From Betaproteobacteria bacterium (GTDB lineage: Bacteria > Pseudomonadota > Gammaproteobacteria > Burkholderiales > Burkholderiaceae_C): a DNA stretch of 11,244 bases. Location: contig RFNL01000250.1 of NCBI GenBank assembly GCA_009927195.1, positions 1 through 11,244 of the forward strand. Reading direction: 5' to 3'. Shown in pieces: positions 5,954-11,244 of this stretch; the first letter of the stretch is position 1, and every line of letters starts with the position of its first letter. The position numbers and the translations under genes are program-made. The notes beneath the pieces were generated by a model that saw only the letters and a program-made list of their open reading frames with translations, searched no databases and had not been told where the DNA came from.

Positions 5954-6865
5954 TCAAACGGCGGTGTGAGGGCGGATGGGAAAAACACTGTCCAGGCGCG
6001 TGACATGGGCCACCCTCAGGGACTCCAAGCCTTGGCAGGTGCCCGAGGAAACGTTATCCACTCGCATCGAAGCCAGGTTGTCGCGGCTCATCAAGGTGGG
6101 CCCAGGCAAATGCTCCATCACCCAGGCTTGGGCGTGGGCCAGAGCACTTGGCAAGGGCCAAATGGGGCGCGGATGCCCAGCCCAGCGGCCTGCATGTTGC
6201 ACCAACTGGGCCAGGGTAAAGACATCCGGTCCGACCAATTCAAAGCGTTTGCCATGTGTCTGGGGCATGGTCAACGCATTCACCAATCCCTGGGCCACGT
6301 CTTGCACCCAGACCGGCTGGAATCGGGCCTTTGCGCCGGCCAGTGGTACCACAGGGGTCAAGGCTTGCAGTTGTGCAAACACATTGATGAACCGGTCATC
6401 AGCACCAAACACCACGCTGGGTTGCAACACCGTCAAATTCAAGCCATTTTGCTGGGCCATTTGCTGCAAAACCGCATCGCCTTGGCCCTTGCTGCGCAAA
6501 TACAGGGAGGGCCCTTGCGGGTTGGCGCCCAGGGCACTCATGTGCACCAAGCGGCGTACCCCTTGTTGTACACAGATTTGGGCCAGTGAGCGGGGCAATT
6601 GCACATGCACATGGTCAAACGCCGCGGCATTGCCATGCAAGATGGCCACCAAATTAACCACCGCATCATGGCCACGCACCAAGGCTGCCAATTGGCCAGC
6701 GTGGTGCACATCGGCTTGCACCACGCTCACCCGAGGCAGCATTTGCACGCTGTGCGCGGGTAAACGGCGTGTGGGCACGGTGGCATGCAAACCCGCACGC
6801 TCCAAAGCTTCGCAAACATGGCGGCCAATGAAGCCGCTTCCACCCAAGATCAAAATGTTTTTCAT
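5954..6865 (-). CDS. NDUFA9-type NAD(P)-binding epimerase/dehydratase-like protein
   Basis: A 303-residue atypical short-chain dehydrogenase. MKNILILGGSGFIGRHV (Gly8, Gly11, Gly14) is the nucleotide-binding loop, NLVAILHG near 71-78 and HMSALGA at 108-114 are the following strands, and YLRSK gives the Tyr122/Lys126 pair. VVFGADDRFINVFA and PVWVQDVAQGL are typical of proteins annotated as complex I NDUFA9 subunit family. In mitochondria the homologue is an accessory NADH dehydrogenase subunit; the bacterial proteins are not established complex I subunits, and their reaction is unknown. The ATG at 6865 is chosen because the Rossmann fold begins at residue 2; there is only a weak upstream GCGGG. 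It is the first gene of a two-gene unit with the GST gene and is divergent from tal, with 80 bases between. Confidence 0.88.
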   Translation of the reverse strand: MKNILILGGSGFIGRHVCEALERAGLHATVPTRRLPAHSVQMLPRVSVVQADVHHAGQLAALVRGHDAVVNLVAILHGNAAAFDHVHVQLPRSLAQICVQQGVRRLVHMSALGANPQGPSLYLRSKGQGDAVLQQMAQQNGLNLTVLQPSVVFGADDRFINVFAQLQALTPVVPLAGAKARFQPVWVQDVAQGLVNALTMPQTHGKRFELVGPDVFTLAQLVQHAGRWAGHPRPIWPLPSALAHAQAWVMEHLPGPTLMSRDNLASMRVDNVSSGTCQGLESLRVAHVTRLDSVFPIRPHTAV

Positions 6866-6945
6866 GCCCGCACTGTAGCCAAACACCAAAGACCCATGGC
6901 GCATCGGCCCCAAAGAGCAGTTCAGACACAGGGATAATGAGGGGC

Positions 6946-7889
6946 ATGAACCAATTGCAAGCCCTCAAGCAATACACCACGGTGGTGGCCGATACCGGCG
7001 ATTTTTTACAACTGGCGCAGTACAAGCCCCAAGATGCCACCACCAATCCATCGCTGATCTTGAAGGCGGTTCAAAAACCCGAATACCTGCCACTGTTGAA
7101 ACAGACGGTGACAGCCCATGGCAAAGCCCCCATGGATGAGCAAATCGACCGCTTGATCGTGCGCTTTGGCTGCGAAATTTTGAACATCATCCCTGGCCGG
7201 GTGTCGACCGAGGTGGATGCGCGCCTGAGCTTTGACTCGGCCGCCACCGTGGCACGCGCCCAACGCATCATGGCCCTGTATCGGGCGCAAGGTGTGGCCC
7301 CTGAGCGGGTGTTGATCAAAATTGCAGCCACCTGGGAGGGCATACAAGCCGCAGCGAAATTGCAACCACTGGGCATACGCACCAACCTGACCTTGTTGTT
7401 CGCTTATGCGCAAGCCGTTGCATGCGGCCAAGCCCGCGTGCAATTGATTTCGCCTTTTGTCGGGCGGATCTACGACTGGCACAAAAAAGCAGCAGGCGGC
7501 GCCTGGGTTGAAGTTGAGCACAGCGGTGCCAAAGACCCCGGTGTGATGTCTGTCACCCAATTTTCAACGCCTATAAAAGCCATGGGATTGCCACTGAAGT
7601 GATGGGGGCGAGCTTTCGCAATGTGGGGCAAATCACCGCTTTGGCGGGTTGTGACTTGCTCACCATCAGCCCTGATTTATTGGCGCAGTTGGAGGCCTGC
7701 CTCGATCCATTGCCCAAGGCCTTGAATGCACAGGCCAGCGCTCTCACGGAGATGCCTTGGCCTTGCCTCAACGAGGCCGAATTCAGGTCGGCGCTGAACC
7801 AAGACGCCATGGCCACCGAAAAATTGGCCGAGGGCATCCGTGCTTTTTGTGCCGATGCCGTGCAACTTGAACACTTGATGAAGGTGTGA
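6946..7889 (+). CDS. tal: Transaldolase, interrupted by a one-base frameshift as sequenced
   Basis: Pentose phosphate pathway enzyme moving a dihydroxyacetone unit from sedoheptulose 7-phosphate to glyceraldehyde 3-phosphate. The start MNQLQALKQYTTVVADTGDF, DATTNPSLI (substrate site Asn) and RVLIKIAATWEG with the Schiff-base Lys125 are the TalB-type landmarks. The frame beginning at 6946 stops at 7602. The second part continues in the -1 frame from about 7561: restoring one A after the CAA at 7558-7560 gives VTQIFNAYKSHGIATEVMGA and then SFRNVGQITALAGCDLLTISP, exactly the family pattern. The restored protein has 314 residues, normal for TalB. The missing base is more likely a sequencing or assembly error than a pseudogene. 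An ATG at 6937 is an alternative start; 6946 gives the family-typical N-terminus. pgi begins three bases after the stop. Confidence 0.92.
7881..7886 (+). promoter_or_regulatory. Ribosome binding site for the GTG start of pgi
   Basis: AAGGTG, overlapping the last codons of tal, lies six bases before GTG at 7893. It supports the upstream start of pgi, whose frame is then broken about 22 bases later by a missing base. Confidence 0.6.
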
Positions 7890-7892
7890 GCC

Positions 7893-9430
7893 GTGTCCCT
7901 TGTGCGTTGTGACCAACCCCTGCGTGGGCACGACTGAGGCAACATCACGCGGACAATGACTGGGACATTCGCGCTGCTTTTGAACGTGACCCACAGCGCT
8001 TTGAGCGTTTCAGCCAGACCGTGCTGGGTTTGGGGGTGGATTTTTCCAAAAACCCATTGACCGCTGACACAGAGGCCTTGCTGCACACTTTGGCCGAGCA
8101 GTGCGGTGTGGCCTTGTGGCGCGATGCGATGTTTGCGGGCCAAGCCATCAACACCACCGAGCAGCGACAGGTGATGCACTGGTTGTTGCGCCAACCCGCT
8201 GGCAGTTTGAGCGGCGACTTGGCCAAGCCTTTGCAACAAGTGCATGAAACCTTGGACGCCATGCTGGCCTATGCCGAGCAGGTCAGGGCAGACCCGCAAA
8301 TCACCGATGTGGTTCACATGGGCATTGGCGGCTCCGACCTGGGGCCGCAACTGGTGGTGGGTGCTTTACACCAACCGGCGGTGACGGGCAAGCGCTTTCA
8401 CTTTGTGTCCAATGTCGATGGCCATGAACTGGCAGCAGTGTTGCAAGGTTTGAAGCCACAGCACACCTTGTTTTTGATCGCCTCCAAAACCTTCACCACG
8501 GCCGAGACCATGATGAACGCGCACAGTGCGCGTGAATGGTTTGTGCGCCAAGGCGGCACAGACACGGCGCGCCACTTTGCGGCCTTGACCAGCAACCGCT
8601 CAGCGGCGGCCGACTTTGGGATCAGCACCACCTTTGGCTTTTGGGACTGGGTGGGTGGGCGCTACTCTTTGTGGTCGGCCATCGGCTTGCCGATTGCCAT
8701 TGCCTTGGGTGAGGCGGGGTTTCGCCAAATGTTGGCGGGTGCCCACGCGATGGACCGGCATTTTTGCAGCCAGCCCGTGCAGAACAATTTGCCCATGCGC
8801 TTGGGTTTGCTCGATGTGTGGATGCGTAATTTTCATGGCCACCAAAGCCGTGGCATTGCGCCCTACCACAGTGGCTTGCGCCGTTTGCCCGCTTTTTTGC
8901 AACAACTGGAAATGGAGAGCAATGGCAAGAGCGTGGACCGCCAAGGCCAATCCCTGTCATACGCCACAGCTCCGGTGCTATGGGGAGAGCCAGGGACCAA
9001 TGGCCAGCATGCTTTTTTCCAAATGGTTCACCAAGGCGGAACGGTGGTACCGATGGAGTTCATCGTGGTGCGTCAAGCCCAGCATGATTTGCCAGGACAC
9101 CAAAAGGCCTTGCTGGCCAATGCGGTGGCCCAAGCCCAGGCCTTGTTGATGGGGCAATCCGATGCGGGTGGCCATCGAAATTTCAGTGGCAACCGTCCCA
9201 GCACCTTTGTCTGGCTAGATGCCCTCACCCCTGAGCGCCTGGGTGCATTGATCGCTTTTTACGAGCACCGTGTGTTTGTCAGCGGTGCCATATGGGGCAT
9301 CAACAGTTTTGACCAATATGGTGTGGAGCTGGGGAAAACCTTGGCCCTTGACTTGGCAAAACGTTGGGACAGTTTGGATGTCAAAGACCTGGATGCATCC
9401 ACCGCGGGCTTGTTGCGCCAATTGACATGA
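7893..9430 (+). CDS. pgi: Glucose-6-phosphate isomerase, N-terminus frameshifted as sequenced
   Basis: Cytoplasmic enzyme interconverting glucose 6-phosphate and fructose 6-phosphate. The long frame from about 7913 to 9430 carries all the key features: MGIGGSDLGPQL, ASKTFTT, signature 1 DWVGGRYSLWS, ESNGKS (catalytic Glu), FHGHQSRG, and signature 2 INSFDQYGVELGK with the catalytic Lys. That frame has no ATG, GTG or TTG before GTG at 8021, which would cost a conserved N-terminal part (RAAFERDPQRFERFSQ). A GTG at 7893 with a Shine-Dalgarno site starts MSLVRCDQ and is followed by a stop unless one A is restored after CAA (7914-7916). It then reads DQTPAWARLRQHHADNDWDI and joins the long frame, giving 512 residues, normal for the family. 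This is probably a sequencing error. It is cotranscribed with tal and overlaps the HAD gene. Confidence 0.93.
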
Positions 9431-10107
9431 CAGTGCCCCCATCGCTGAACCTGGTGTTTGATTTGGGGCAGGTGATGATCCGCTGGGAGCCTGTGGCCTT
9501 GCTGAAGCGCTTTATCCCACACCGGTGTGGCACCGATGAACCAGCACATCAGCTCGCCGAGGCGTGCTTTCGGTCACCAGCTTGGTCGGCTTTCGATGCC
9601 GGTTTATTGGACACCGATGGGGTGGCTCAAGCCTTGGCCACCATTTTGCAAGAGCCTGAAAGGCTGGTGCGTGCCATGGTGGTGGACATTGCCCACGCGC
9701 TGTTGCCGATTGCCAATTCGGTCGCTTTGTTGCAACAACTGCACCTGTGGCGAAATGCCCAGACCCAACAGAGCTTGCGTTTGTTCTACCTATCCAACAT
9801 GCCCGAGCCCTACGCCGCCCATTTGACCGCCACGCATGATTTTTTCAATTGCTTTGATGGGGGTGTTTTTTCTGCGCGGGTGAAACGGGCCAAACCCGAT
9901 CCAGCCATTTATGCCCATGCAGAGGAAGTTTTGGAATTAATCCCCGCACAAACGATCTTCTTCGATGACCATTTGCCCAATGTAAAAGCCGCCACCGATC
10001 GCGGTTGGCAAGGGGTGCATGTGCCAGACCCTGACCATTTGCAAACCCTGTTGCCCGGTTGGCTCACTGCCAGTAGCAGGGTGTGGGCGGCACACAACCG
10101 CCCCTAA
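9427..10107 (+). CDS. HAD-superfamily phosphatase, YihX-like
   Basis: A 226-residue haloacid dehalogenase-type hydrolase. Motif I is VFDLGQV with nucleophile Asp12 (YihX has FDLGNV), motif II is LFYLSNM, the motif III Lys lies in VKRAKPDPAIYAHA, and motif IV is IFFDDHLPNVKAA. A helical cap lies between motifs I and II, at about residues 25-105. E. coli YihX dephosphorylates alpha-D-glucose 1-phosphate. A sugar-phosphate substrate fits the coupling to pgi, but specificity cannot be read here. The ATG at 9427 overlaps the pgi stop as ATGA, a classic translational-coupling arrangement, and the protein begins at the fold. The frame is open further upstream, but inside pgi. The stop codon overlaps that of the convergent oxidoreductase gene by two bases. 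YihX proteins are usually near 200 residues, so this one is slightly long. Confidence 0.87.
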   Translation: MTVPPSLNLVFDLGQVMIRWEPVALLKRFIPHRCGTDEPAHQLAEACFRSPAWSAFDAGLLDTDGVAQALATILQEPERLVRAMVVDIAHALLPIANSVALLQQLHLWRNAQTQQSLRLFYLSNMPEPYAAHLTATHDFFNCFDGGVFSARVKRAKPDPAIYAHAEEVLELIPAQTIFFDDHLPNVKAATDRGWQGVHVPDPDHLQTLLPGWLTASSRVWAAHNRP

Positions 10108-11120
10108 AGGGTCACGACTTGGCCGGCAGCGGCCAGCAGGTCATCGATCCATTGGTGGGTTTGCAGGGCTTCGCCCCCATGGGTGCGCGATGGCCTTTGG
10201 TTTTGGATGGATGCCACAAAGTCAGTGATCAGTGAGCGGTGCCAGTCGTGGGGAAAGTCCATGATGTTGGCCCCGCCACCGGTGCCGCCTTCGGCCTTGA
10301 CTTCGATGCTGGCTTGTCCGTCGATGAAGTCCACCCGCAAATGGCCGCCTTGCAGTACCGCCGTGCCCAACTCGCCAATCACTTCAATGCGTTCGGTGCC
10401 GCCCGGGTAATGGGCGGTGGTGGCCATCATCCGACCTGGCGCACCATTGCCCAGCTCCAGCAAGGCTTGCACATGGTCTTCGGTTTCCATCTGGTGCACC
10501 CGTGTTCGGCTGGCCTGGGCCGCGACCACCCGGCGCACGCCCACCAGCGCACGAAACACATCCAAGCTGTGGATGGCTTGGGTGATCAACACGCCACCTC
10601 CGTCGCGCGCCATGGTGCCGCGCCCCGCTTGGTTGTAATAGCTTTGGGGCCGCCACCAGGGCACGCTCACCGATGCCGCTTGCACCGCGCCCAAGGCTTG
10701 CGCATCCAGCAGCAATTGCAAGCGCTCCACCCCCGGCCTGAAGCGGTGTTGCAACACCACGCCCAGATGGCAATGGCTTTGTTCGGCCAGTTCCACAATG
10801 CGTTGTGCACGCGCCAATGACACGTCCAGGGGTTTTTCCAGCAACACATGTTTGCCATGGGCAAAGCAGGCTTGGGCCATCTCCAGGTGCGTGGCCGCCG
10901 GTGTGGCAATGATCACGGCCAGCACGGCTGGGTCATGCAGCATGGCCTGAAAATCTGCACTGGGTTTCAAGTGGCCTTGGAAGGGCCCCATGTTGGCCGC
11001 ATCAGGTCGGCGCGTGATGGCCCAGCGCAAATCAATTGCATGGCGCAAATCATGCAAACTGAGCAGGTGCGGAACCGCGCCTGGGCCGATGCCCACCAAT
11101 GCCATGCCCATGGGTTTCAT
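10104..11120 (-). CDS. Gfo/Idh/MocA-family oxidoreductase
   Basis: A 338-residue NAD(P)-dependent sugar or inositol dehydrogenase-like enzyme. The N-terminal Rossmann domain starts MKPMGMALVGIGPGA (Gly10, Gly12). IIATPAATHLEMA lies at about 70-82, HVLLEKPLD includes the family's EKP triad (95-97), and GGGVLITQAIHSLDVFRAL corresponds to the DxGxxxxQxxHxxD block with the catalytic His. The C-terminal beta-sheet domain follows. The substrate is unknown; family members act on glucose, inositol, UDP-sugars and others. The ATG at 11120 has AAAGG (11128-11132, minus strand) seven bases upstream and gives the fold's natural start, although the frame is open for 18 more codons. It is convergent with the HAD gene and overlaps it by four bases. 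A terminator of an upstream gene lies in its leader region, so it probably has its own promoter between 11121 and 11172, which I could not define. Confidence 0.88.
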   Translation of the reverse strand: MKPMGMALVGIGPGAVPHLLSLHDLRHAIDLRWAITRRPDAANMGPFQGHLKPSADFQAMLHDPAVLAVIIATPAATHLEMAQACFAHGKHVLLEKPLDVSLARAQRIVELAEQSHCHLGVVLQHRFRPGVERLQLLLDAQALGAVQAASVSVPWWRPQSYYNQAGRGTMARDGGGVLITQAIHSLDVFRALVGVRRVVAAQASRTRVHQMETEDHVQALLELGNGAPGRMMATTAHYPGGTERIEVIGELGTAVLQGGHLRVDFIDGQASIEVKAEGGTGGGANIMDFPHDWHRSLITDFVASIQNQRPSRTHGGEALQTHQWIDDLLAAAGQVVTL

Positions 11121-11172
11121 GTGAGTGCCTTTCTTTCCATGGCCAAAGATTGTGCCTGCAAGAAGCGCCCAC

Positions 11173-11200
11173 AAAAAAAGGGCCGCTTGCGCGGCCCTTT
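11173..11200 (-). terminator. Rho-independent terminator
   Basis: AAAGGGCCGC (11177-11186), loop TTGC, then GCGGCCCTTT (11191-11200) is a perfect 10-base-pair stem. Read on the minus strand it is followed by seven Ts (11179 down to 11173). It terminates a minus-strand gene beyond the right edge, insulating the oxidoreductase gene from it. Only three Ts follow on the plus strand, so plus-strand termination would be weaker. Confidence 0.9.
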
Positions 11201-11244
11201 CGAGGTCAGAGCGAGAAGCCCAGACAGCTTGGCAATTACATGCC

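Noticed and set aside
5976..6878. A 300-codon open frame on the plus strand, opposite the NDUFA9-type gene
   Set aside because: The translation is Cys, Thr and Arg-rich without motifs, while the minus strand has an intact Rossmann protein.
6933..6938. GATAAT just before tal as a -10 box giving a leaderless transcript
   Set aside because: No -35 match at the right spacing, and Shine-Dalgarno-like G-rich bases overlap the same stretch, so it cannot be separated from chance.
7556..7566. Programmed -1 ribosomal frameshifting in tal
   Set aside because: The in-frame codons CAA TTT TCA do not form an X XXY YYZ slippery site, and tal is not known to use frameshifting. A similar break in pgi argues for sequence error.
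11236..11244. Minus-strand codons GGC ATG TAA at the right edge, possibly the end of a gene finishing in Gly-Met, such as groEL
   Set aside because: Two codons are too little evidence. The terminator at 11173-11200 suggests a gene ends nearby, but its identity cannot be read.

Overview
The window looks like a chromosomal segment of a betaproteobacterium, most likely Burkholderiales and probably near the Comamonadaceae. The basis is indirect: moderately high GC judged by eye, heavy use of TTG for leucine, the protein flavour of the recognisable genes, and the pairing of an NDUFA9-type epimerase-like gene with a GST gene and of tal with pgi. No rRNA, tRNA, CRISPR array, insertion sequence or phage gene was seen. 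No gene-free stretch exceeds about 200 bases.

Left part (1-4805), mostly envelope and lipid genes. On the minus strand are the 5' end of a UDP-glucose 6-dehydrogenase gene and a complete phosphatidylserine decarboxylase gene (psd). Divergent from psd is a membrane-anchored class III PLP aminotransferase of the glutamate-1-semialdehyde aminomutase type. It meets, stop codon to stop codon, a minus-strand membrane protein resembling the DUF962/Mpo1 family. A GT4 glycosyltransferase diverges from that gene. The roughly 200-base region between the DUF962-like gene and the glycosyltransferase carries two face-to-face PHO-box-like sites, each matching 15 of 18 consensus positions. This suggests, but does not prove, that both genes are induced by phosphate starvation and act in membrane-lipid remodelling. 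This is the most interesting part of the window.

Middle part (4818-6865), all on the minus strand: a small protein of unknown function (85 aa), then a GST-like protein translationally coupled to an NDUFA9-type NAD(P)-binding protein (TGA, one base, ATG). The gap between the small gene and the GST gene holds a 9-base direct repeat and a short hairpin.

Right part (6946-11120): a tight plus-strand sugar-phosphate operon of transaldolase (tal), glucose-6-phosphate isomerase (pgi) and a YihX-like HAD phosphatase. Read literally, tal and pgi are each broken by one missing base directly after a CAA codon. Restoring one A in each gives full-length, family-typical proteins, so two sequencing or assembly errors are more likely than two pseudogenes. 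The HAD gene overlaps by four bases with a convergent Gfo/Idh/MocA oxidoreductase gene. Upstream of the oxidoreductase lies a strong terminator that reads on the minus strand and belongs to a gene beyond the right edge. Bases 11201-11244 hold no feature I can identify.
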